A stretch of 54,961 nucleotides of DNA. Source: JBJGXI01 sp045635475 (GTDB taxonomy: Bacteria; Bacillota; Bacilli; Bacillales; Amphibacillaceae). Positions 26,407-35,395 of this stretch are shown here, in pieces (position 1 is the stretch's first letter; each line of letters starts with the position of its first letter). The position numbers and the translations under genes were made by a program. The DNA is taken from the NCBI RefSeq assembly GCF_045635475.1, contig NZ_JBJGXI010000036.1, positions 1 through 54,961 of the forward strand. The letters run 5' to 3'. The notes under the pieces are model-generated. The model was not told where the DNA came from, did not search any database, and saw nothing but the letters and a program-made list of their open reading frames with translations.

Positions 26407-27183
26407 GGAGGCCAATTTATTTATTATTTAGCATCTACGATTGAAAGGCTAAACGTTCAAGCATCTGATGAAGAGTTAGGTGGTGTGAAAGATCTCTATT
26501 TTGATGATCAGCACTGGACGATCCGTTATTTAGTAGCGGATACTAGAAAATGGTTACCAGGGAAAAAAGTATTACTATCTCCAATTGGATTTGACCATGT
26601 AGATATGAATAATAGTACAGTTAATGTGTTGGCATCCAAAGAAACAGTTAAAAATGCACCACACAAATCAAACGATGAGCCTGTCTCCAAACAGGTTGAG
26701 ATTGATTTAGCGACGTATTATGGATGGCCAACCTATTGGAACGGCTTAGGTCCTTGGAGAGGTTTTGATAATCCTTATGCTCTAGCTAACGCAGAGCGTG
26801 ATGGCTTACTCGACGATAATGACGTTGAAAAGGAGTACGATTTCCATTTAAGAAGTTCCAATGAAATAAAAGGTGACGTGTTTGGCTATAGTATTGAAGC
26901 TGAAGATGGAAAAATAGGACATGTATCTGATTTCGTCGTTGATGATGCGAATTGGAAAATAACTTATTTCGTCGTTGAGACAAAAAATATACTAGTCGGC
27001 AAATTTGTTTTAATTGCTACTGATTGGATTAAAGATATTAATTGGGATGAGAAAAAGGTTGTTGTAGATCTTACGAAAGAACAAGTAAAACAAGGTGCAG
27101 ACTTCAACCCTAATGAACCAATAACGCGTGCGTACGAAGATAATCTTTATTCCACCTTTGACAAACCAAAATACTGGGAATAA
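26407..27183 (+). CDS. Double PRC-barrel domain protein (start probably ATT at 26419)
   Basis: Two PRC-barrel repeats lie about 145 residues apart (GGVKDLYFDDQHWTIRYLVA and IGHVSDFVVDDANWKITYFVV). Each is followed by K-x-V-L/V-L and a W residue. Such proteins of about 250 aa are common in stress and photosynthesis-unrelated contexts, with unclear function. The only in-frame ATG (26395) has no ribosome site. A perfect AAAGGAGG (26404-26411) is followed 7 nt later by ATT (26419). Starting there gives YYLASTIERL, exactly where relatives start with M-YYLA. The interval given begins at the ribosome site. Confidence 0.85.
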   Translation, partial: GGQFIYYLASTIERLNVQASDEELGGVKDLYFDDQHWTIRYLVADTRKWLPGKKVLLSPIGFDHVDMNNSTVNVLASKETVKNAPHKSNDEPVSKQVEIDLATYYGWPTYWNGLGPWRGFDNPYALANAERDGLLDDNDVEKEYDFHLRSSNEIKGDVFGYSIEAEDGKIGHVSDFVVDDANWKITYFVVETKNILVGKFVLIATDWIKDINWDEKKVVVDLTKEQVKQGADFNPNEPITRAYEDNLYSTFDKPKYWE

Positions 27184-27191
27184 TTAGTGTT

Positions 27192-27225
27192 AGACATCCG
27201 TTTTCTTACGGATGTCTGTTTTTTT
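27192..27225 (+). terminator. Terminator after the PRC-barrel gene, with duplicated 3' half
   Basis: AGACATCCGT-tttctt-ACGGATGTCT is followed by GTTTTTTT. The block TTACGGATGTCTGTTTTTTT is then repeated once more directly downstream (to about 27243), an 18-bp tandem duplication of the descending arm and T-tract. Confidence 0.85.
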
Positions 27226-27260
27226 ACGGATGTCTGTTTTTTTACCGAAAATCAAATAGG

Positions 27261-28073
27261 TTACTTTTTAGCATGCAGTTTGTGTGGCAAAAGTACTGGC
27301 TGACCGCCTTCATATAACCCGATTTTACTTCCCTCCAAATAAGAAAGCATCTCTTCATCTGACATATGTGGATCTATTTGTAGCTTCTTGGCAATCAACC
27401 CACTTACGGTTGCTGCTGCCATACTCGTCCCTGATTTATATATTTCTTTATTATTCAGACCGGTCGATCTTACATTAACACCAGGGGCCAACAAGTTAGT
27501 ATCGTTACTAATATTGGCATAAGCGTACAGTTTACTTGTATTGGCATTAATTGCACTCACAGATATAACTTCCTTGTATTTGGCAGGATAGACAATCTTG
27601 TCCTCAAGCGCGTCATTTCCTGTTGCAGCAACGAAAATGACTCCCTTCATTTGTCCAATCTTAATAAACATATAGGTAAGTGGATTTGGTGTTTCACTAT
27701 AACTCATATTGATTACATCTGCACCATTAATAATCGCATAAGGAATTGCTATACACGACAGACCATAGGCAGTATTATTTTCATCTAAAATACGAACAGG
27801 TAAGATTTTCGAATCAGGAGCTTCGTTAATAATTAAACCCGTAATATGTGTGCCATGTCCATGAACATCAATAGGATCTTCGTCAAACTCAACAAAATCA
27901 AAGCCATTTAGCACATTTCCACTTAATTTTGCATGGGTATAATCAACACCAGAATCGAGGACAGCAACAATCACTTCATCATCATGATGCTCACTAGAAA
28001 TAAGTGCACCTGTGAGATAGCTAAGTGGAAAAAGAATAACAGAAGTTAATAAAACAAGGAATTTTCGATACAT
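27261..28073 (-). CDS. S8 subtilisin-like protease, short paralog
   Basis: This 270-aa protein has an N-terminal membrane helix (about 5-27), then the catalytic core almost at once. The aspartate is in AVLDSGVDYTH, the histidine in GHGTHITG, the oxyanion asparagine in AATGND and the serine in SGTSMAAATVSG. No I9-type propeptide lies between the helix and the core, which is unusual for secreted subtilases. A paralog of the same design with a C-terminal extension follows upstream at 28239. Both have an AGGTAGGTG ribosome-site region. The cell-surface substrate is unknown. Confidence 0.9.
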   Translation of the reverse strand: MYRKFLVLLTSVILFPLSYLTGALISSEHHDDEVIVAVLDSGVDYTHAKLSGNVLNGFDFVEFDEDPIDVHGHGTHITGLIINEAPDSKILPVRILDENNTAYGLSCIAIPYAIINGADVINMSYSETPNPLTYMFIKIGQMKGVIFVAATGNDALEDKIVYPAKYKEVISVSAINANTSKLYAYANISNDTNLLAPGVNVRSTGLNNKEIYKSGTSMAAATVSGLIAKKLQIDPHMSDEEMLSYLEGSKIGLYEGGQPVLLPHKLHAKK

Positions 28074-28194
28074 GCGAAAAGCACCTACCTTTCCTTATTT
28101 TATGAAATTGCGGAGCAGGAATTTCTTTATTATGACAAATGTAAAGTTTAGGTTTAATTTTTAGTGAATAATATCAATGAAATGAATAGTACAT

Positions 28195-28236
28195 AAAAGA
28201 GTCCTTTTTGAACACGCACTTTTAGGACTCTTTTTG
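28195..28236 (-). terminator. Terminator after the long subtilase
   Basis: AAAAGAGTCCT...AGGACTCTTTTT forms an 11-bp stem with T-runs on both strands. It separates the two subtilase genes, so they may be transcribed separately. Confidence 0.78.
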
Positions 28237-28238
28237 TA

Positions 28239-29594
28239 TCAATCAATTCTAAAATTACCAACAATCACCCTATTATTTTCCAAGTACTCTTCTGTTAGAA
28301 ATGTAAAAACTGTTTCATGTCCCGCATAATCGGTAATGTAAAGCGTGTTTTCTTTTTGTAGCGATCCGATATATTCATAATAGTTATCAACTTTACGCTC
28401 GCGACATCCCGATGAGCATGCGATTTCTTTTCCATTAAGCATTACAGACTTAGTAGTCAAATCATCTACTCTAAAACTGAAAGCGTACTCATTGTTATGT
28501 GTATAAATATTCATAGCTCTAATATTGGGCTTTTTTGTATCAATAATCAGCATTTTCTCTATCGTCCTCATTTCGCTTTCGCCCTTAACTTGCATAACAA
28601 GAGAATGTACACCGTCTTCTAAATTGAGATCGATTAAATCTACTTGGGTTGAGATTTCCTTAATTAAGATCTGATTATTATACACAGATATTTCTTTATA
28701 GTTGAGCGCATCAATGTTAATAAATATATTTCTTTTATTTGCAATCCGGTGAAGATTTTCCATTTTAAAATATAAATCATTATCTTCAAGTGACTGTATT
28801 TTTTCTGGAATGACAACTGTGTAGTCCTTATCTGATAACCGATCCTTATTTTCATTTAAGTAGGCTAACATATCATCTTTAGACATATGTGGTTGTGTTT
28901 GTAATTTCTTAGCGATTAACCCACTAACAATTGCTGTTGACATACTCGTACCTGATTTATAGATTTCATTGTTATTAAGACCGGTAGATTTTAGATGTAC
29001 ACCAGGAGCCAATACGTTTGTATCATTACTAATGTTGGCGTTGCTATAGAGCTCGGCTGTTCTTTCATCGATTGCACTAACCGATATGACTTGTTTGTAC
29101 TTTGCTGGATATACGATCTCTTCGTTACTTGCATCATTTCCTGTCGCTCCAACAAAGATGACACCTTTTTTATGGCCGATGTAAATAAACAGCCGTGTTA
29201 AAGGGTTGGGTGTTTCGCTATAGCTCATATTAATAACATCCGCACCATTAATAATCGCATAAGGAACGGCTAAAAACGATAGACCGTAAGCCACCCCATC
29301 AGTATTTAACATCCGAACAGGTAAAATCTTAGCAGCGGGTGCCTCTTTTTCTACTAATCCAGCAATATGAGTACCGTGACCATGATCATCCATCGGATCG
29401 CGGTCGAACCCAATGAAATCGAATCCAGTTAACATATTATCTCTTAACTTAACGTGAGTGTAATCCACTCCTGTATCCAAAACCGCAACAATTACTTGGT
29501 CATCAACATGTTCACTAGATATGAGCAATCCTACAAAATAACTAATTAAAAAAATCACAATGCTAGTAACAAAGATAAGGATTTTACGAAACAT
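28239..29594 (-). CDS. S8 subtilisin-like protease with C-terminal domain
   Basis: The frame opens at a GTG at 29603, but AGGTAGGTG favours the ATG at 29594, giving 451 residues. After an N-terminal helix comes a full S8 core (VLDTGVDYTH, GHGTHIAG, SGTSMSTAIVSG), about 60-70% alike by eye to the neighbouring 270-aa paralog, and again with no propeptide. Residues from about 270 form an extra beta-rich domain with a Cys pair (CSSGC) that could be disulfide-linked outside the cell. The two genes look like a tandem duplication followed by loss or gain of the C-terminal domain. Confidence 0.9.
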   Translation of the reverse strand: MFRKILIFVTSIVIFLISYFVGLLISSEHVDDQVIVAVLDTGVDYTHVKLRDNMLTGFDFIGFDRDPMDDHGHGTHIAGLVEKEAPAAKILPVRMLNTDGVAYGLSFLAVPYAIINGADVINMSYSETPNPLTRLFIYIGHKKGVIFVGATGNDASNEEIVYPAKYKQVISVSAIDERTAELYSNANISNDTNVLAPGVHLKSTGLNNNEIYKSGTSMSTAIVSGLIAKKLQTQPHMSKDDMLAYLNENKDRLSDKDYTVVIPEKIQSLEDNDLYFKMENLHRIANKRNIFINIDALNYKEISVYNNQILIKEISTQVDLIDLNLEDGVHSLVMQVKGESEMRTIEKMLIIDTKKPNIRAMNIYTHNNEYAFSFRVDDLTTKSVMLNGKEIACSSGCRERKVDNYYEYIGSLQKENTLYITDYAGHETVFTFLTEEYLENNRVIVGNFRID

Positions 29595-29603
29595 TGCTCG
29601 CAC

Positions 29604-30078
29604 CTACCTTCTGTTACTAGTGTATGCCGTAACTAGCCGAAGTTGAGTTGTCCGTTTGTAGTGTAAACATAATGTAATGGAATGCTGTAGAAAAGTCCTA
29701 TATGAGATGAAACAAAATGAAAAGAATAGAAGAACCTGCATTTGTTCCACATCAACAACACAGCAGTAACCATTGGTTTTAACGTGTGTATGAATCCTTG
29801 AATAAAAATGACTACCTGAAATTTGAACGATAGATTGATCGAAACCTACAAAAATACGGAAACAACATAAATACTAGTATTGGTGTGATAACGGGCAGGA
29901 TCATAATAGCCAAGGATAAATCGGATGTATACCCCATGAAAATCATTATGACAATTGGGCGTGTCAACAAAAGAATAAATAACTTTTTCGAATAATCAAT
30001 AAAGGATTTTGAGTAACCAAATGCCCATCTTAAACATACGGATATACTACAATCACTGATTAAGGGGCGACTATAGTA
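29604..30078. other. Region without a supported gene
   Basis: In 475 bp the only longer frame (29812-30090, minus) is hydrophobic but has no ribosome site. A 21-codon frame at about 29719 (MKRIEEPAFVPHQQH) looks protein-like but has only a weak site. I call neither. Confidence 0.35.
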
Positions 30079-30924
30079 ATGGACAATCATACGGTGAAGA
30101 ATAGCGGGGCGAGCATGATCGCCATCTTTGATAAAGAGCGCCTGTATTTTAATAAATGGGAGATGTATAAACTGCTATCCCAACATGATCTTCCTTTTAC
30201 GATGCCTTATACAGAATATCTGACAGAACAAGCTTTGGATCAATTTTTATATGGAGACGTACCATTTTTCATTAAGCCCGTAGATACATGGGCGGGTAAG
30301 CATATTACGTTCATAAAGCGTGTTTTAAACGGCTATGCGGCGCAACACCCTGATGGTTCTGGCGGGGTTCTTCCTAATAACCAGGCACTGAAGCAGAGCT
30401 TATATGAGAAATACCAAAACACTCAGGCCATCATCCAACAACAGGCACCGATCATTTCGTATGATACACGTGCTTTTGATATTCGCGTTCATCTGCAACG
30501 GGATGAGCATGGGCACTGGTTGTATGCTGGAGATTTAATCCGAATTGGCGGTAAACAATCGATTGTTTCCAACCTATTTATGCACGGTGGAGGGGTTGTG
30601 ACAACAGAAAGTGTCTTGCAAGATTTGTTTCATAACACACACGTTACGATGATCAAAGATAATTTAGCTAATGCGGCGTTAGGGGTTGCCCAGATTCTAG
30701 ACCGTTACTACCCATTCATCGATATTGGAGTAGATTTTGGAATTGATGAACACGGGAACTTATGGCTATTAGAAGTAAATACAAACGATAAAAAAGGCAG
30801 ACCAGGCTACGATTTGTTTAAAAAGTTACCGGACAAAAGCGTGTTCAAAAAAATGAAAGCAAAAGATAAACAACGCCTGAAAGTGTGGCAGATGCAGCAA
30901 ATGCACGGGGGACACTTTCGCTAG
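30079..30924 (+). CDS. YheC/YheD-family ATP-grasp protein (spore coat-associated)
   Basis: This 281-aa protein has the YheC/D ATP-grasp pattern: KWEMYKLLSQHDLPFTMPYTE, FFIKPVDTWAGKHI, DIRVHLQRDEHGHW, and the metal-binding GNLWLLEVNTNDKKGRPGY. Known relatives YheC and YheD are 363 and 453 aa and localise to the forespore in B. subtilis. This one lacks their N-terminal region. AAGGGG lies 12 nt before the ATG, which is long; an internal ATG 13 codons in is an alternative. The function is presumed to be in spore assembly. Confidence 0.85.
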   Translation: MDNHTVKNSGASMIAIFDKERLYFNKWEMYKLLSQHDLPFTMPYTEYLTEQALDQFLYGDVPFFIKPVDTWAGKHITFIKRVLNGYAAQHPDGSGGVLPNNQALKQSLYEKYQNTQAIIQQQAPIISYDTRAFDIRVHLQRDEHGHWLYAGDLIRIGGKQSIVSNLFMHGGGVVTTESVLQDLFHNTHVTMIKDNLANAALGVAQILDRYYPFIDIGVDFGIDEHGNLWLLEVNTNDKKGRPGYDLFKKLPDKSVFKKMKAKDKQRLKVWQMQQMHGGHFR

Positions 30925-30943
30925 AGCCTTGGGTGGCGGGGTT

Positions 30944-31069
30944 TGGTGCAATTACGGTGTGGCGTGGTGCAATCACGGGTGGGTTTGGTGCAATTCTCAT
31001 GAGTTGTGGTGCAATTACGTCGCTGTCTGGTGCAATTCCCGTGCAGTATGGTGCAATCCCTCGTAGTCC
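30944..31069 (+). repeat. 21-bp tandem repeat, six units
   Basis: TGGTGCAAT begins at 30944, 30965, 30986, 31007, 31028 and 31049, an exact 21-bp period. The 9-10 bp after TGGTGCAATT vary. The array starts 20 bp after the ATP-grasp stop codon and ends before the terminator of the convergent gene. Confidence 0.92.
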
Positions 31070-31091
31070 TGCACCCCACGCTACCATATGT

Positions 31092-31123
31092 ATAAAAAAA
31101 CCCTTTCTTGCTCGAAAGGGTTT
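31092..31123 (-). terminator. Terminator of the GGDEF-EAL gene
   Basis: AAACCCTTTC-ttgctc-GAAAGGGTTT, followed on the minus strand by TTTTTTT. The stem touches the stop codon of the GGDEF-EAL gene. Confidence 0.82.
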
Positions 31124-33374
31124 AGTTTACTTTATAGGTGATCTGTTCTTCTAGCATTTTTTCTAATTCGTTAGCTTTAATAGGCTTGGAAAATAAATAT
31201 CCTTGACCATATTTACAATTATATGCCAATAATGTTTTTAGCTGATGGTCATGTTCGACTCCCTCAGCAACAACTTCAAGCGATAAATTCCTACCTAAGT
31301 TAATAATCGTTTCAATCATTGACTGGGTTCTAGCATCTGTAATATCATCGATAAATATTTTATCAATCTTGATTGTATCAATTGGCAAAGCCTTTAAAAT
31401 ATGCAGAGAAGAGTATCCCTTGCCAAAATCATCAATGGCAGTTTTCACTCCGATTTCCCGTAATTGTTCTAGTGCTTTTGTCGAATGCTCGGTATTTTGC
31501 ATGATCGATTCGGTTAGCTCTAATTCTATATTTTTAGGGTGTATATTCGTTTCCTTTATAATTTCCTTAACCCATTTAACAAATTCGCAACTTTCTAACT
31601 GACGAGCAGACACATTGACCGATATGGTAAGATCACTATGGTAACGATCATTCCAAGCCTTATTTTGTTTACAAGCTTTGAAAAGTACCCAGTCACCAAT
31701 TTTATTAATTTGCCCACTTTCCTCCGCAATTGCAATAAATTCATCTGGGGGGATTACACCAAGTTCTGGATGCTGCCAACGTAATAATGCTTCCGTACCA
31801 ACTACCTTTCCAGTCTCAATCTCTACTTTCGGTTGATAATAAATCTTAAATTGGTTTTTCTCAATCGCATGGCGCAGATCATGTTCAATTGTCATTTTTC
31901 TAGAAATAACTTCGTCCATTTCTCCGCTAAATAGCTTAGCATTGTTTTTTCCAGTTTGCTTTGCCTCATACATTGCTACATCTGCACGTTTGAGTAACTG
32001 TCCACTGCTAGATCCGTGTTCTGGATACAAACTTATACCAATACTTGGCGTCATAATAATATTGTGTTTTTTAAAGACAAATGGTTTCTGAAATGCTTTC
32101 AATATTCCTTTTGCTAAATCCAACGTACCATTGGTTCCTACGCCAGGCATAATGATGATAAATTCATCTCCACTCATCCGATAAACTTTCCCACTTTGTT
32201 TAACCGTATGGCGCAATCGACGTGATACTTCTTTTAATACTTGATCGCCGACATCATGACCAAGGCTGTCATTTACATGTTTAAAACGGTCTAGATCAAG
32301 AAGTAATATGGACCCACTTTCCACCTGTTTCATTGTCTTGTCTAAATCAAGCTGGAATCTAGTTCTATTTTTCAACCCTGTTAAAGGGTCATGATATGCT
32401 AAATACCTGTATTCTTTAAATATGTTTTTATTATATTTCATAACATAAATCTGTCTAACTATCATTAGTATCGTACTTACAGACAAACCTGCGCTAAGTG
32501 CATTGAATTTCCACTCATAGCTATTTATCACAAACAATAATAGTATGATTACACTGATGAAAGAAACTATATGCTCTTTTCCATCAATATAATTTTTTAT
32601 CTCCCATTTCGGAATTACACTTTTTGTTTGCGCGTGTCCCCCTCCAAGACCAATCAAAAGAATAGCATACAACCATAGTAATTCAGCTAAATTGCCTGGA
32701 TGACTGCCATGCGTGAGTAGATGATAAACATAGTACCAATCACCTAAGATCAGAAACGTAAAACCAATAACAACAAAAAAGATTAGCTTTTTAGCTTCGC
32801 TATATTTAGATAAGTAGTATAGACTTGCTGTCACATATATAATACATAAGCTTATAACTGGATACACAACCGCTACAATTAAATCCGTCGCAGATCCAAC
32901 CATCAAATCTATAAACGGTTGAATTAAAAAATGGATGCTAATTGCAACAGCAAAAATCATGTTAATAGCAAGATTGAATAGATGAGTATTATTAGACCTG
33001 CGAATATTAATTAACTTAATCTTGTAAATGAGTGCAACAAGAAAAACAAGATTGGAGATTAGCCAAATTCCTGTTGCAATGCTCGTATATTGTAACGTAC
33101 CTTCAGTTATCCATGACAAAAGTCTAACAATATTCGCGATTGTATAAGTACACACACCAATACCTAATAATAACCAGTAATACCGGTGTTCATGAAGCAG
33201 AATTCGATATGCTTTAAATAACCACAACGAACTAAGCAGTCCCGCTGCCGTGAACAATAGCAAAACTCCCAAGGCCTTAATCGATTCACTCTCCTTAAAA
33301 ATAGACACCCAACCCAAATATACGAGTCCAACAATGATCAAGAAAAGTGTTGCTGAACGTTTCGTTGATAGCAT
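31122..33374 (-). CDS. Membrane GGDEF-EAL protein (c-di-GMP turnover)
   Basis: This 750-aa protein has about ten membrane helices in residues 1-310, perhaps the DUF4084 type. A GGDEF domain at about 330-490 has the variant active-site motif SGDEF. An EAL domain at about 505-740 has EALLRW, ENxEL-like ELELTES, DDFGKGYSSL and KIDK. Both catalytic signatures look competent, so it could make or break c-di-GMP. It is preceded by a c-di-GMP-I riboswitch with a terminator, which suggests autoregulation by its own metabolite. Confidence 0.95.
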   Translation of the reverse strand: MLSTKRSATLFLIIVGLVYLGWVSIFKESESIKALGVLLLFTAAGLLSSLWLFKAYRILLHEHRYYWLLLGIGVCTYTIANIVRLLSWITEGTLQYTSIATGIWLISNLVFLVALIYKIKLINIRRSNNTHLFNLAINMIFAVAISIHFLIQPFIDLMVGSATDLIVAVVYPVISLCIIYVTASLYYLSKYSEAKKLIFFVVIGFTFLILGDWYYVYHLLTHGSHPGNLAELLWLYAILLIGLGGGHAQTKSVIPKWEIKNYIDGKEHIVSFISVIILLLFVINSYEWKFNALSAGLSVSTILMIVRQIYVMKYNKNIFKEYRYLAYHDPLTGLKNRTRFQLDLDKTMKQVESGSILLLDLDRFKHVNDSLGHDVGDQVLKEVSRRLRHTVKQSGKVYRMSGDEFIIIMPGVGTNGTLDLAKGILKAFQKPFVFKKHNIIMTPSIGISLYPEHGSSSGQLLKRADVAMYEAKQTGKNNAKLFSGEMDEVISRKMTIEHDLRHAIEKNQFKIYYQPKVEIETGKVVGTEALLRWQHPELGVIPPDEFIAIAEESGQINKIGDWVLFKACKQNKAWNDRYHSDLTISVNVSARQLESCEFVKWVKEIIKETNIHPKNIELELTESIMQNTEHSTKALEQLREIGVKTAIDDFGKGYSSLHILKALPIDTIKIDKIFIDDITDARTQSMIETIINLGRNLSLEVVAEGVEHDHQLKTLLAYNCKYGQGYLFSKPIKANELEKMLEEQITYKVN

Positions 33375-33463
33375 AGTTATCCCTCACAGCTTCATATTAT
33401 TCTTCATTGAGAAAGCTCCGGTTCTTCTATTAAAAGATATCGTTTACAAGTTATTAAATAGTT

Positions 33464-33498
33464 AACAAAAAGGTTATTCCCTATGGAAATAACCTTTA
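33464..33498 (-). terminator. Riboswitch expression-platform terminator
   Basis: On the minus strand AAAGGTTATT and AATAACCTTT enclose a 9-nt loop and are followed by TTTGTT. It lies directly after the c-di-GMP aptamer and about 90 nt before the GGDEF-EAL start, so ligand binding can plausibly control read-through. Confidence 0.82.
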
Positions 33499-33595
33499 AG
33501 CCGTCATTCCTTTGGCTGCCCAGCCACCATAGGTTTCCCTTTAGGTCTGAAGCTTTGCGTCCTCACCTTTCAATGAGTTTGCCTTTTCAATGAAT
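33499..33595 (-). promoter_or_regulatory. c-di-GMP-I (GEMM-I) riboswitch
   Basis: Read on the minus strand, the aptamer has all conserved elements: GGCAAAC, a stem capped by a GAAA tetraloop, GGACGCAAAGC, the tetraloop-receptor halves CCTAAA and TATGG, and the closing GGCTGGGCAGCC helix. It precedes a terminator and a GGDEF-EAL gene. It cannot be judged here whether it prefers c-di-GMP or cGAMP. Confidence 0.93.
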
Positions 33596-33828
33596 ATCTC
33601 AATTAATTTTCTAGTCCTATTTTATCACTTTCCTAGTAAAATAGCATTCTTTTTTGGAGGAAATATCTACTTTTTTTACTTTATTTGGTAGTTTAACAAG
33701 ACTATTTTACTTAAGTTCCTCGCATTCACCAGCCCTAACGGCTTAAATCAATCCACTTTGTCACATTTAATATGATTTAATACCTCTCAAAGTTTAGGAG
33801 TTGTTGAAAGACATTCTCGCCAAATCTG

Positions 33829-33873
33829 TAAAAAAACAAAAAGTTCTGCAAAAATGACCCATTTGCAGAACTT
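33829..33873 (-). terminator. Terminator of dbpA
   Basis: AAGTTCTGCAAA and its complement flank a 9-nt loop and are followed on the minus strand by TTTGTTTTTTT, 8 nt after the stop codon. Confidence 0.85.
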
Positions 33874-33880
33874 CAATCAA

Positions 33881-35326
33881 TTATTTAACCGCTTTGCTTA
33901 CCTTCAATTTCTTCCCTTTAACCGTTGTATTTTCCATTGCTTGCATGACGAGTGATCCTTTTCCATTAAGGATGTCCACGTAGGAAAAACTATCCTGAAT
34001 CGTGATGATGCCGATGTCTTCGGCTGATACCCCAGGAATGTTTGTGATCGTCCCGACAAAGTCCACTGCACGAATTTTTTTCTTTTTCCCGCCACTGAAA
34101 TGTAGCTTCATTATATCTTTATTAATGCGTGCTGTTTTATTATTTTTAACGATGCGGCGGCCCGCCATTTTTTCTTCAAAAGCAGCTTTTCCTTTAGCGA
34201 CCTCCGCAGGACTCGGTGCTTCTGTTTCCGTAAGCTCAAAACCAACGTATCTTTCGGCTGCTTTTAAATATTTATTATCATAGGAGTTAACCAAGGTAAT
34301 TGCTTTCCCTTGCTTACCTGCTCGTCCTGTTCTTCCTGTTCGGTGCACATAGCTTTCTTTTTCCATCGGTACGTCATAATTAATGACGAGCGATACATTG
34401 TCAATATCAATTCCTCGGGCAGCTACGTCGGTTGCAATCAAATACCTGAAGTTTCCCGCTTTAAAACCATCCATGACAGCGAATCGGTCAACTTGCTCCA
34501 AGCCCCCATGAAGTCTTTCACATGCATAACCAGATCCTTCGAGTTCCGCAAACACGGTATCGACGTTTTCTTTCGTATTACAAAAAATAATGCAACTATC
34601 CGGATTTTCTACGACTGTTATGTCTTTAAGTATGGAAAGCTTTTGTTCCTGTTTTACTTCCATCACTTTGTGCTCGACTGTGTCCGTTGTGATTCCTGTC
34701 GCAGCAATTTCGATATTGACCGGATCTTTCATGTATTTATAGCAAAGCGTTTCTACGTCTTTTGGTAATGTTGCTGAAAATACCATCGTCACGCGGTCTG
34801 ATGGGAGCTGTTTGATAATTGCCTCTACCTTGTCAATAAAACCCATATTAAGCATCTCATCTGCTTCATCAATAATAAGGTATTTGACTTGCTCCAAATC
34901 GAGTGTTTCTCTCTCAATATGGTCCATGACTCGACCAGGTGTTCCTACAACGACATGTGTTTTTTGTTTCAATTCTTCTTGCTGCTTAGAAAATGGTTCT
35001 TTCCCGTAAACCGCCATCGCTTTGATTCGTTTAAACCTGCCGATGTTTGTTACGTCTTCTCGTACTTGTACCGCTAATTCTCGAGTTGGCGTTAAAATAA
35101 GTGCTTGTGGCTTCTTTTCTTCCCACTCGATATTCTCGCAAAGTGGAATCCCAAAAGCAGCCGTCTTCCCACTTCCTGTTTGCGAACGAACAACAAGATC
35201 TTGCTTGTCCAGTGCTTTCGGAATAACTTCCCTTTGTACCTCGGTAGGTGTCTCATATTTCAGTATCGATAGTGCTCTAGTTATATCGTCACTAATTTTA
35301 TAGTCATTAAATCTTGCTTCAGTCAT
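33881..35326 (-). CDS. dbpA: DEAD-box RNA helicase DbpA/YxiN
   Basis: This 481-aa protein has the two RecA-like helicase domains with Q-motif, SQTGSGKTAAF (motif I), PTRELAVQ (Ia), VDEADEML-type DEAD box (IIDEADEML), SAT (III) and YVHRTGRTGRAG (VI). A basic linker and a C-terminal RNA-recognition domain of the DbpA/YxiN type follow from about 405. That domain targets the helicase to hairpin 92 of 23S rRNA in ribosome assembly. It is monocistronic. Confidence 0.96.
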   Translation of the reverse strand: MTEARFNDYKISDDITRALSILKYETPTEVQREVIPKALDKQDLVVRSQTGSGKTAAFGIPLCENIEWEEKKPQALILTPTRELAVQVREDVTNIGRFKRIKAMAVYGKEPFSKQQEELKQKTHVVVGTPGRVMDHIERETLDLEQVKYLIIDEADEMLNMGFIDKVEAIIKQLPSDRVTMVFSATLPKDVETLCYKYMKDPVNIEIAATGITTDTVEHKVMEVKQEQKLSILKDITVVENPDSCIIFCNTKENVDTVFAELEGSGYACERLHGGLEQVDRFAVMDGFKAGNFRYLIATDVAARGIDIDNVSLVINYDVPMEKESYVHRTGRTGRAGKQGKAITLVNSYDNKYLKAAERYVGFELTETEAPSPAEVAKGKAAFEEKMAGRRIVKNNKTARINKDIMKLHFSGGKKKKIRAVDFVGTITNIPGVSAEDIGIITIQDSFSYVDILNGKGSLVMQAMENTTVKGKKLKVSKAVK

Positions 35327-35395
35327 GTTTAGCCCTCACTTTTTATGTCATCCGTCTTTTGTATAGGTTTCACTCTGACGGATTAGGTTATGCAA

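Noticed and set aside
29719..29784. 21-codon frame MKRIEEPAFVPHQQH on the plus strand
   Set aside because: Looks protein-like and could be a small spore peptide, but the ribosome site is weak and I know no family match.
29812..30090. 92-codon hydrophobic minus-strand frame
   Set aside because: No ribosome site; it begins inside the start region of the ATP-grasp gene on the other strand. The hydrophobicity alone is not enough.
30944..31069. CRISPR array or iteron-type origin
   Set aside because: The 21-bp period with 9-10 bp boxes is too short for CRISPR, and no replication initiator gene is nearby.
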